Of a stretch of DNA of 64,000 nucleotides, positions 1-6,969 are shown in pieces; positions within the stretch are counted from its first letter, which is position 1, and every line of letters starts with the position of its first letter. The stretch covers positions 655,332 to 719,331 of the forward strand of contig CAVZHI010000005.1 in assembly GCA_963775015.1 (NCBI GenBank). The letters run 5' to 3'. Made by a program: the position numbers and the translations under genes. Below the pieces are notes generated by a model. That model made no database searches. It saw only the letters and a list, made by a program, of their open reading frames with translations, and was not told the origin of the DNA. Source of the DNA: JAEMQF01 sp963775015 (GTDB lineage: Bacteria; Pseudomonadota; Gammaproteobacteria; Burkholderiales; Burkholderiaceae_C).

Positions 1-359
1 CCGTCGCCGCGGGAAGCCAGAGTTTCGCGGCGCTGTTCCTGCTGCTGCCGGCGCTCGTCTGGTGGCCCGCCGAGGCGCCGTCAGCGCGCGCGTGGACCGC
101 CGTCGCGGCGCTCGCGCTTGCCTGCACCGGCGTCGCCTACATCCTCTTCTTCCGGCTCATCGCCCACTTGGGCGCGTCCAAGGCGATCAGCGTGACGTTC
201 CTCATCCCCGTGTTCGGCGTCGCCTGGGGCGCGTGGTTCCTCGACGAACAGGTGACCGGCGCGATGCTGCTCGGCTGTGCCGTGATCCTGCTCGGCACCG
301 CACTGGCGACTGGGTTCCTGAAACTCCCGCTGGAGAAACTGAGACCCACTGAAGCCTGA
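1..359 (+). CDS. DMT/EamA-family transporter, C-terminal part (5' end outside window)
   Basis: The reading frame is open from the window edge and ends in TGA at 357-359, giving about 118 residues. They form several hydrophobic helices, with EamA-like features such as a loop ending in FFRLIAHLGASKA and the segment WGAWFLDEQVTGAM, where a conserved glutamate precedes the last helix. EamA/DMT permeases are inner-membrane exporters of small metabolites, usually with ten helices, so this is roughly the C-terminal repeat. The substrate cannot be inferred. Confidence 0.85.
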   Translation, partial: VAAGSQSFAALFLLLPALVWWPAEAPSARAWTAVAALALACTGVAYILFFRLIAHLGASKAISVTFLIPVFGVAWGAWFLDEQVTGAMLLGCAVILLGTALATGFLKLPLEKLRPTEA

Positions 360-432
360 TCAACACAGCGCGGCGTCGGCACGCGCCCCTACAATCGACG
401 CATACGCCTGCCCTGCCTCCAGCCTGCCCCCC

Positions 433-684
433 GTGCCCCAGCTTGAAGACCTCACCGAACGTGTCGAGCGGCTGCTGCTGCGCCACGACGAGCTGAAGCG
501 CACCAACGCACTGCTGTGCGAACAGTTGGAAGCCGTCGCACACGAGCGCGACAGCCTGCGCTCGCGGCTGGCGGCGGCGCGCGGCCGCATCGACGCATTG
601 CTCGAGCGCTTGCCCAAGGAAGTGAGCGTCGGCGCGACGCCGGCGCATCGAGGTGACGCCGAACCCGGCGAGCGCGCGCCGTGA
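433..684 (+). CDS. ZapB-like / small coiled-coil protein upstream of zapA
   Basis: This 83-residue protein starts at a GTG. Residues 5-60 are almost entirely a charged, leucine-rich coiled coil (LEDLTERVERLLLRHDELKR and a similar following heptad run). Short coiled-coil proteins directly before zapA are common in beta- and gammaproteobacteria and are annotated as ZapB-like or TIGR02449 family. The tail is low complexity. The stop codon overlaps the zapA start (GTGA at 681-684), so the two are probably translationally coupled. The division role is inferred from family and neighbour. Confidence 0.75.
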   Translation: MPQLEDLTERVERLLLRHDELKRTNALLCEQLEAVAHERDSLRSRLAAARGRIDALLERLPKEVSVGATPAHRGDAEPGERAP

Positions 685-989
685 AACAGCTCGAGGTGAC
701 GATCATGGGCCAGAGCTATGTGCTCGCGTGCCCCGATGGCGGCGAAACGGGCTTGCGCGCCGCGGTCGCCCAAGTCGATCGCGAGATGTCGACGATCCGC
801 GACAAAGGCAAAGTGAAATCGCGCGAGCGCATCGCCGTGCTTGCGGCGCTGAATCTGGCTTACGAAGCGTCAAACCAGGGTACTGCATCGGCCGCGCCGG
901 CGGTCCATGCAGGCGAAGCGGCGCCCGACATCGATGCACTAATCCTCAGACTCGACCGCGCGTTGAGCAACGACGGTCAATTGCTTTGA
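681..989 (+). CDS. zapA: Cell division protein ZapA
   Basis: This 102-residue protein has a ZapA-type N-terminal domain (KQLEVTIMGQSYVLACPDG, then a helix with VAQVDREMSTIRDKGKVKS and RIAVLAALNLAYE). ZapA binds FtsZ protofilaments and promotes Z-ring bundling at midcell. It starts at a GTG overlapping the stop of the coiled-coil gene. Length is normal for the family. The gene is followed directly by the 6S RNA locus, the usual arrangement in many proteobacteria. Confidence 0.93.
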   Translation: MKQLEVTIMGQSYVLACPDGGETGLRAAVAQVDREMSTIRDKGKVKSRERIAVLAALNLAYEASNQGTASAAPAVHAGEAAPDIDALILRLDRALSNDGQLL

Positions 990-1030
990 AGTCACCCGCT
1001 TGATGGGGCGTTGGCGCAAAAATCGCGGCG

Positions 1031-1036
1031 TAGAAT
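1031..1036 (+). promoter_or_regulatory. -10 element of the 6S RNA promoter
   Basis: TAGAAT lies six bases before the predicted 5' end of 6S RNA at about 1042-1043. A good -35 at standard spacing is not evident; TTGGCG at 1011-1016 is only 14 bases upstream. Confidence 0.5.
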
Positions 1037-1042
1037 GAATTC

Positions 1043-1224
1043 GTCCGTCGCATTCGCGCAGGTTTTTAAATTCCTTGAACCGATGCTCGTATGAGCCAGG
1101 GCTTGGAACATCGCTGAGTGGGTGTGATCGTCTCGCGTCAGATGAACCCGAAGCCCAGCTGACCTCGCCCACCTGAACTGCCTGGGTTCAGGAATGCGGC
1201 CTGCGGTTCGCGGCGGACACTTTT
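1043..1224 (+). ncRNA. ssrS: 6S RNA
   Basis: 6S RNA mimics an open promoter and sequesters sigma-70 RNA polymerase in stationary phase. The 5' segment from 1043 (GTCCGTCGCATTCGCGCAGG) can pair with the 3' segment around 1200-1221 (CCTGCGGTTCGCGGCGGAC), forming the closing stem. Near the 3' end the hairpin CCTGAAC...GTTCAGG (1171-1192) followed by GCGGCCTGCGG closely resembles the 3' region of E. coli 6S RNA. The length of about 180 nt and the position between zapA and an EVE-domain gene fit betaproteobacterial loci. A T-run follows at about 1221-1224. Exact ends are estimates. Confidence 0.85.
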
Positions 1225-1253
1225 CCTCCCCTGCCCGCATTCGAGCCCGAACC

Positions 1254-1718
1254 ATGAACTACTGGCTGATGAAAAGCGAGCCCGGCGAGTGCTCGATCGA
1301 CGACGTCGCTCGCGCACCGCAGCAAACCGTGCCCTGGGTCGGCGTGCGCAACTACCAGTCGCGCAACTACATGCGCGACCAGATGCAGGTCGGCGACGGC
1401 GTGCTCTTCTATCACTCGTCGTGCCCCGAGCCTGGCGTCGCCGGCCTGGCGGTCGTGGCGAGCAGCGCCTACCCCGACGCGACGCAGTTCGACCCGAAGA
1501 GCGACTACTTCGACGCCAAGGCGACGCGCGCCGAGCCGCGCTGGGTCCACGTCGACGTGAAACTCGTGCGCAAGACGGCGCTGCTCGGTCTGGCCCAGAT
1601 GCGGGGCGAGCCACTGCTTGGGACGATGATCGTGCTGCGCCGCGGGAATCGGCTCTCGATCACTCCCGTCAGCGCCGCCGAGTGGCGCGCGGTGAACAAG
1701 CTGCTGGGCAAACCCTGA
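1254..1718 (+). CDS. EVE domain-containing protein
   Basis: This 154-residue protein starts MNYWLMKSEPGECSIDD, the signature of EVE (PUA-like) domains, followed by VGVRNYQSRNYMRDQM and GDGVLFYHSSC. EVE proteins form a pocket thought to bind modified bases in DNA or RNA; the bacterial cellular role is poorly defined. It is a full-length single domain located just downstream of 6S RNA, as in many Burkholderiales. A longer reading frame begins at 1194, but that part would overlap the 6S 3' end, so the ATG at 1254 is chosen. Confidence 0.92.
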   Translation: MNYWLMKSEPGECSIDDVARAPQQTVPWVGVRNYQSRNYMRDQMQVGDGVLFYHSSCPEPGVAGLAVVASSAYPDATQFDPKSDYFDAKATRAEPRWVHVDVKLVRKTALLGLAQMRGEPLLGTMIVLRRGNRLSITPVSAAEWRAVNKLLGKP

Positions 1719-1741
1719 CTTCGCCGAACGAATGGCAGCTC

Positions 1742-2533
1742 TTGCTCGAGCTGCTCGTGCTGGGCAGCGTCGCGGGCTTCCTCGCCGGGTTGCTCGGCAT
1801 CGGCGGCGGCGCGCTGCTGGTTCCGTTCATGACGCTCGTGCTCTCGTTCAAGCAGATGCCGCCGCAGCACATCGTGAAGATGGCGGTCGCAACGTCGCTC
1901 GCGACGATCTGCTTCACGTCGCTCGCGTCGCTGCGCGCGCACCACCAGCGCGGCGCGGTGCGCTGGAACATCGTGAAACTGCTCGCGCCGGGAATCGTTC
2001 TCGGCTCGCTGCTCGGGGCGCAGGTCGCGAAGGCGTTGCCCGCGGCCACGCTGGCGTGCGTGTTCGCGCTGTTTCTCGGCTTCTCCGCGACGCAGATCTT
2101 CTTCGACCGCAAGCCCAAGCCGGGGCGCGCCATGCCGCAAGGCGCAGCGTTGTTTGGGACCGGCGGCGCGATCGGCGTGATCTCGACGCTCGTCGGCGCG
2201 GGGGGCGCGTTCATCACGGTGCCGTTCATGATCGCGTGCAACGTTCCCGTCATCAACGCGGTTGCGACGTCGGCGGCGCTCGGGTTCCCGATCGCCGTGG
2301 CGGGAACGCTCGGCTACATCATCGCCGGCTGGTCGCTGCCCGACATGCCGAGCGGCGCCTTGGGTTACCTCTACCTTCCGGCCTTGTTCACGCTCGCGGC
2401 GGCGAGCATGCTTGCTGCCCCCTGGGGAGCGCGTGCCGCGCACCGCATGAACGTGCGCCAGTTGAGGCGCGCGTTCGCCGGGCTGCTCATCACGCTCGCG
2501 TGCTATATGCTGGCCAAAGGCCTCGGCTGGTGA
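1742..2533 (+). CDS. TauE/SafE family sulfite exporter-like permease
   Basis: About 263 residues with seven to eight hydrophobic segments. The N-terminal signature GFLAGLLGIGGGALLVP and the internal repeat GVISTLVGAGGAFITVPFM mark the two halves of a TauE/SafE permease. Known members move sulfite, sulfoacetate or other organic anions across the inner membrane. No ATG is available after the previous stop, so a TTG at 1742 is the most plausible start (16 residues before the GIGGG motif); GTG at 1757 is the alternative. The gene closely follows the EVE gene and may be co-transcribed. Confidence 0.88.
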   Translation: MLELLVLGSVAGFLAGLLGIGGGALLVPFMTLVLSFKQMPPQHIVKMAVATSLATICFTSLASLRAHHQRGAVRWNIVKLLAPGIVLGSLLGAQVAKALPAATLACVFALFLGFSATQIFFDRKPKPGRAMPQGAALFGTGGAIGVISTLVGAGGAFITVPFMIACNVPVINAVATSAALGFPIAVAGTLGYIIAGWSLPDMPSGALGYLYLPALFTLAAASMLAAPWGARAAHRMNVRQLRRAFAGLLITLACYMLAKGLGW

Positions 2534-2593
2534 ACTCCGCCAAGCGGACGACAGACGTCGTCCGCCACCGGGCTTGCAGAGCGACCTCGGTAC

Positions 2594-3658
2594 TCAGGAG
2601 GCCCTGAGCTCGGGTTGCGCCTGCTCGAAGCGGATTCCGGCCAGCGCCACATAGTTGCCGCCGCGCCGCCGCGCTTCGGCGAGCGCCGCTTCGCACGCGT
2701 GCATGAGTTCGTCACGCGTTCCCGCCGTGTGCGGGAAACTCGCCACGCCCATCGAGACGCTGAAGCCCAGGTCCTGCCCGTCGAGCACGACAATCTGCGT
2801 CGCGCACTGGCGGCGCAGGCCTTCCATTCGCGAATGCGCAGTCGCCAGACCCACCCCCGACAGCAGCACCGCAAACCGGTCGTCGCCGAGGCGGCACGAT
2901 GAGTCCATGGCGCGCGTATTGCTTCGGATCAGGTTCCCGAGCGAATCGAGGATCCGATCGCGCGCTTGCGCGCCACGCTGGACCGCGACGTCGGACAACG
3001 CATCGAGCGCGACCGCGACGAGCGAGAACTCGCGGCTCTCGCGCGACGACAGGTCGACCTCGCGGCGCAACTGGTCGGCAAAGGTGGCCGCCTGGTAGAC
3101 ACCGGTGGCGGAGTCGCGCCCGGCCACGTCTTGCATGTCGGCACGCAAGGCCTCGAAGGCGCGCTGTTGCTGCTCGAGCTGCGCCAGCGCCTGGCGCAAC
3201 TGAGCTTCGCGCTGGCGCGTCGAGCTCTGCTCGATCCACATCGAACACAACAGGCGCCGCGCCGCGCCATCGGCTGACGCCAGCATGATCCGCGTGACCG
3301 TGAATTCGCGCCGCCGCCCGTCGCGTTCCAGGCGTTGTTCGCTGACCGTGGGCAGGGATTGGGTGAGCGAAGCCTGCTCGCCGGTGCGCATCGCGGCCGC
3401 TTCGTCGGCCGCCATCAATTCGGCGTCGGCCCGGCCGAGCATGCCCTGCGCTGCGTGACCGAACAGCTCGGCGTAGCGCGCACTCACGTGAACATAGTGG
3501 CCGCTGGCAACGTCCTTGACGGCGATCGCCGCCTCGGCACGGTCGAGCAGTTCGAGCAGCACGTCGGTGAGCCCCGGGGCGTCGGCGCCGATCGCGCCTT
3601 GCAGCGCAAGCCCGACTCCTTTGGACTCGCCCGACGACGACAGCCTGAGTTCGACCAT
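2594..3658 (-). CDS. PAS-GGDEF protein with degenerate GGDEF motif
   Basis: This 354-residue protein has an N-terminal PAS-like region (about residues 20-140; VLLELLDRAEAAIAVKDVAS), a coiled-coil linker (QLRQALAQLEQQQRAFEALR) and a C-terminal GGDEF-like domain (about 190-350). Where active diguanylate cyclases read GGDEF, this one reads GDDRF within RLGDDRFAVLL. The catalytic glutamate is therefore replaced by arginine, and cyclic-di-GMP synthesis is unlikely. It may act as a GTP or c-di-GMP sensor or a scaffold. The start at 3658 (MVELRL) is preferred; an upstream in-frame stretch to 3781 is compositionally unlike the protein. Confidence 0.85.
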   Translation of the reverse strand: MVELRLSSSGESKGVGLALQGAIGADAPGLTDVLLELLDRAEAAIAVKDVASGHYVHVSARYAELFGHAAQGMLGRADAELMAADEAAAMRTGEQASLTQSLPTVSEQRLERDGRRREFTVTRIMLASADGAARRLLCSMWIEQSSTRQREAQLRQALAQLEQQQRAFEALRADMQDVAGRDSATGVYQAATFADQLRREVDLSSRESREFSLVAVALDALSDVAVQRGAQARDRILDSLGNLIRSNTRAMDSSCRLGDDRFAVLLSGVGLATAHSRMEGLRRQCATQIVVLDGQDLGFSVSMGVASFPHTAGTRDELMHACEAALAEARRRGGNYVALAGIRFEQAQPELRAS

Positions 3659-3864
3659 GACCCCTTTTCCAACGCGACAGCCGGCCCGATGATACCCGGG
3701 CGACTGGACGCAGGCGCCGCTTTGGTGCACTCGCGGCGCGCCGGCGCCCGATGGCGCGGACACGGTCACGGCGCGTCGCATGGCACGATCCTCGCTTCAT
3801 ACCCCGTTTCGAGTACGGCAGCGCTTCGAATTCGGTGTGGCGCGCACCGCCTCAAGGGGATCAC

Positions 3865-5151
3865 ATGTCGGGATTGAAGAGCTTTTTCGCGTCAGGCCAC
3901 ACACCGACGCTGTTTGCCGCGTTCCTGTATTTCTCTTTTTCCTGCTGCATCTGGGTACTGAACGGCGCGATGGCGCCGTTCATCGGCGAAACCTTCCCGA
4001 TGACACCGGCGCAACGGGGCTTGATGTTGTCGATCCCGATCTTCGCCGGCGCCTTGATGCGCTTTCCGCTGGGCGTGCTCGCCCAGTACATCGGGCGCAA
4101 GAACGCTACGCTGGTTGAGATGCTCTTGATCGGCGTGGCGATGCTGTTCGGCTTCTTCTTCGTCGACAGTTTCGACAGCCTGCTCGCGATGGGCGTGCTG
4201 CTCGGAATCGCCGGCGCGAGTTTCGGTGTCGCGCTGTCGCTTGGTTCGGGCTGGTTCCCACCGCAGCACAAGGGCCTGGCGATGGGAATCGTCGGCGCGG
4301 GCAACGTGGGCACGGCGGTGTCGGTGCTGGTCGCGCCGCCGCTCGCGATGTGGCTCGGCTGGCAAGCGGTGTACGGCGTCGCCGCGGTGTCGATCCTGCT
4401 GCCGCTGATCGTCATGATCGTGTTCGCCAAGGAGCCGCCCGACGTCGACGGGCACGCGAGCTTGCGCGAGCACACCGCGTGCCTGTTCGAAAAAGACGGC
4501 TGGGCGTTCAGCCTGATTTACGGCGTGACGTTCGGCGGTTTCATCGGCCTGGCGACGTTCCTGCCCACCTACTACCACGAGCAGTTCGGCGTGAGCAAGG
4601 TGCAGGCGGGTCAGTTGACGATGCTCGCGGCGTTCATGGCGGCCGCGGTGCGGATCGCCGGGGGCTGGCTGTCGGACCGCTGGGGCGGCGTGAACACGCT
4701 GTCGCTCGTGCTGCTCGCGGTCGCTGCGAGCCTGCTGCTGGTGCCGCTCGCGACCGGCTCGCTCGTCCTGACGACGCTGCTCCTCATGTTCAGCTTTGCT
4801 GCGCTCGGCGCAGGCAACGGCGCCCTGTTCCAGCTCGTGCCTTTGCGCTGGCCGCGCAGCACCGCGGTGGCAGGGTCGATGATCGGCGAGATCGGCGCGC
4901 TCGGGGGTGGTCTCGTTCCCAACGCGATGGGATTGTCAAAACAATACGGCGGAACTTTCGCCTGGGGTTTCGTCCTCTTTGCGGTGCTCGCATTGCTCAT
5001 GCTGGGTGTGATGCGCGTGATGCAGATCCGCTGGACGCGCACCTGGGCCGAACGCGGTGGCCGGGCGCGCATCGCTGCGCCTGCGCCATCCAGGCCAGCA
5101 CCAGCGCCTAACGCGGCAAGAACAGCAGCCAGTAGATCAGCAGCAGGTTGA
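3865..5151 (+). CDS. Nitrate/nitrite MFS transporter, NarK/NasA type
   Basis: This 428-residue major facilitator has about 12 hydrophobic helices. Both nitrate-signature regions are visible, GIVGAGNVGTAVSVLVAPP in the first half and ALGAGNGALFQLVP in the second. Such proteins import nitrate or exchange nitrate and nitrite across the inner membrane. An AAGGGG Shine-Dalgarno lies just before the ATG at 3865. Nitrite and nitrate reductase genes lie downstream, so assimilatory nitrate uptake is the likely role. The C-terminal 30 residues are Ala/Pro-rich, and the 3' end overlaps the converging kinase gene by 44 bp. Confidence 0.92.
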   Translation: MSGLKSFFASGHTPTLFAAFLYFSFSCCIWVLNGAMAPFIGETFPMTPAQRGLMLSIPIFAGALMRFPLGVLAQYIGRKNATLVEMLLIGVAMLFGFFFVDSFDSLLAMGVLLGIAGASFGVALSLGSGWFPPQHKGLAMGIVGAGNVGTAVSVLVAPPLAMWLGWQAVYGVAAVSILLPLIVMIVFAKEPPDVDGHASLREHTACLFEKDGWAFSLIYGVTFGGFIGLATFLPTYYHEQFGVSKVQAGQLTMLAAFMAAAVRIAGGWLSDRWGGVNTLSLVLLAVAASLLLVPLATGSLVLTTLLLMFSFAALGAGNGALFQLVPLRWPRSTAVAGSMIGEIGALGGGLVPNAMGLSKQYGGTFAWGFVLFAVLALLMLGVMRVMQIRWTRTWAERGGRARIAAPAPSRPAPAPNAARTAASRSAAG

Positions 5152-6832
5152 TCACGCCTGAGAGCAAGGCGCCGACGCGCCACAGTGCGCCGGGGTCACG
5201 CAGCGCCAGGGGCGTCGCTGCCGGTGCGCCCTGGAGTCGCGCCGCGCCGCGCTGCAGCGCCAGAACCATCTCTTCGGCAGTCTCGAAGCGCAGCTTCGGA
5301 TCTCGCGCGACCGCCTTCTGCACGAAATGGTCGAGCCAGATCGGCACCTCGGGGCGCAGTCGCGACGGCGGTTTCGGGTCCCGCCGGTAGCGCTGTTTCT
5401 GGTACGGCTCGACTTCGCCGTAGGGCAGATGCCCGGTGAGCAGGCTGTACAGCGTGACGCCCAGGGCAAACAAGTCGCTCTTCGCGTCGGCGGGCGCGCC
5501 GTCCCAGGCTTCGGGAACCATGTAGCTCGGCGTTCCGGCGTGCAGGTGGCGCTGTTCCGCGCTTTCGTGGCCCGACACCGCAACCCCGAGGTCGAGCAGA
5601 CGCAATTGCGCGTCGTCGCCCAGGTGCAGGTTCGCCGGCTTCACGTCGCGGTGCACGACGCCCAGGCGATGCAGGTGGCCGAGCGCCTGCGCCGCCGCGG
5701 CGCCCCAGGCGATCACGTCATTCACGGCGCAGGCGCCCGGCCTCGCCCGCTCCAGCAGTTGCTCGAGCGTCTGCCCGCCATGCCAGTCGTAAAGCAGGTA
5801 GAACGCGCTCGGATCGCGCATATCGTTGATGCGCACGAATCCGGCGTCACGGGTTCCCGCGCGCGCCGCGCCGCCCTGCTGCGCCACGCGCGCGGCGAGC
5901 CACGCCTCGTGGGCGAGCATCGCGCGCTCGTGCGCATCGCCGGCGCGCGACGGGTGCAGCGTCTTCAGCACCTTCAGCTCGCGCGTCGCGTCGTCCCGCA
6001 CCTGGTAGACCAGGTGCACGCCAGTGTCGGCGAGCAACGCCGTGACCTTCAGGCCGTCGAGCACGTCGCCCACGATCAGGCGCTTCGGTGGCGCCAACTG
6101 GCGGCTCGTGAGCAGCGCGTCGTCCAGGCGCGAGCGCGCCAGGCTGTGCACGCGGATCACGAGCGCGCTTGCGTTGTCGGCGCTGCCCGCCGCCAGCGCC
6201 GCAGCGACCAGGCCGTGGCTCGCGAGGCCTGCGCTGCCCTGCGCGGCAAGCCAGGCGATGCGCGAATTCGCGAGCTTGGCGTGCACGCCGTCGGAGAGCA
6301 GGACAAAACAATCGTCGCGCTGCAATTCGCCTTGCTGGTAATCGACGCGGATCGAATCGTCCTGGCCGAGCGCACGCGTCAACTCGCTGCGCAAGCCGCT
6401 CGGGCCGAGCGTGTGGTCTTGGGTCAGCTGCGTGAACGCGCCGCTGCGCAGCAGGTAGGCGCGCGTGTCGCCCACATGCGCGAGGGTCCAGCTGTGGCCG
6501 CGCAGCACGAGGGCGGTGAGCGTCGTCATCGCCGCGCTGCGGTGGCGCCGGTTGTGCGCCGCCAGCCAGCTGTTCTGCGCCACGATCAGGCGGTCCAGCG
6601 CGGTGCTCGTGTCCCAGGTCGGGGGTGTGCCGAAGTAGTCTTCGACGAGCGTCTTCGCGCTCGTCTGCGCCGCCATGCGCCCGTCGCCACCGCTGGATAC
6701 GCCGTCGGCGATCGCGCACACGAAGCCCAGGTCTTCCTCGTGCGGCGCCGGGCGCCGCGTCGCGACGAAGTCTTCGTTGACCTCGCGCGGTCCGCGTTCG
6801 CTCGCGTAGCCGATGTCCAGATCGAAGCTCAT
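5108..6832 (-). CDS. Bifunctional PP2C-type phosphatase / Ser-Thr protein kinase
   Basis: This 574-residue fusion has an N-terminal PP2C phosphatase (about 1-245: VNEDF, CAIADGVSSGGDG, HVGDTRAYLL, LLSDGVH, SADNAS supplying acidic metal ligands). A eukaryotic-like kinase follows (about 260-535: catalytic loop VVHRDVKPANLHL, DLG in place of DFG, and GTPSYMVPEAW). A single C-terminal membrane helix (SGVINLLLIYWLLFLP) anchors it to the inner membrane with the enzymatic domains in the cytoplasm. Genes of this architecture recur beside nitrate assimilation genes in proteobacteria; the substrate is unknown. It is divergent from nirB (137-bp gap) and convergent with the transporter. Confidence 0.9.
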   Translation of the reverse strand: MSFDLDIGYASERGPREVNEDFVATRRPAPHEEDLGFVCAIADGVSSGGDGRMAAQTSAKTLVEDYFGTPPTWDTSTALDRLIVAQNSWLAAHNRRHRSAAMTTLTALVLRGHSWTLAHVGDTRAYLLRSGAFTQLTQDHTLGPSGLRSELTRALGQDDSIRVDYQQGELQRDDCFVLLSDGVHAKLANSRIAWLAAQGSAGLASHGLVAAALAAGSADNASALVIRVHSLARSRLDDALLTSRQLAPPKRLIVGDVLDGLKVTALLADTGVHLVYQVRDDATRELKVLKTLHPSRAGDAHERAMLAHEAWLAARVAQQGGAARAGTRDAGFVRINDMRDPSAFYLLYDWHGGQTLEQLLERARPGACAVNDVIAWGAAAAQALGHLHRLGVVHRDVKPANLHLGDDAQLRLLDLGVAVSGHESAEQRHLHAGTPSYMVPEAWDGAPADAKSDLFALGVTLYSLLTGHLPYGEVEPYQKQRYRRDPKPPSRLRPEVPIWLDHFVQKAVARDPKLRFETAEEMVLALQRGAARLQGAPAATPLALRDPGALWRVGALLSGVINLLLIYWLLFLPR

Positions 6833-6843
6833 GTGTCGGGCGT

Positions 6844-6857
6844 GCACGAAATCGTGC
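6844..6857. promoter_or_regulatory. Palindrome resembling an NtrC enhancer site upstream of nirB
   Basis: GCACGA-AA-TCGTGC is a palindrome about 98 bp upstream of the -24 element of the putative sigma-54 promoter, the usual distance for an NtrC enhancer. The consensus has GCACC and GGTGC arms separated by five bases; this one is a base shorter with C-to-G changes. It also lies between the divergent kinase and nirB genes and could serve either. Confidence 0.35.
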
Positions 6858-6941
6858 GTGTGGAGTGTGCTGCCAGTGACGTTGCAAGCGCCGTGCCCGC
6901 CCCGCGCCGGTGCATCGAACCGCCCCGCGCGGTCCAAACGC

Positions 6942-6956
6942 TGGCACTGCGCTTGC
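6942..6956 (+). promoter_or_regulatory. Putative sigma-54 promoter of nirBD-nasA
   Basis: TGGCAC-N5-TTGC is an exact match to the RpoN -24/-12 consensus, with GG at 6943-6944 and GC at 6955-6956. Nitrate assimilation genes are commonly NtrC/RpoN dependent. The predicted start would fall at about 6967-6968, only 2-3 bases before the nirB ATG at 6970, implying an almost leaderless mRNA. That is a caveat to the call. Confidence 0.55.
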
Positions 6957-6969
6957 TCAATCAGACGAC

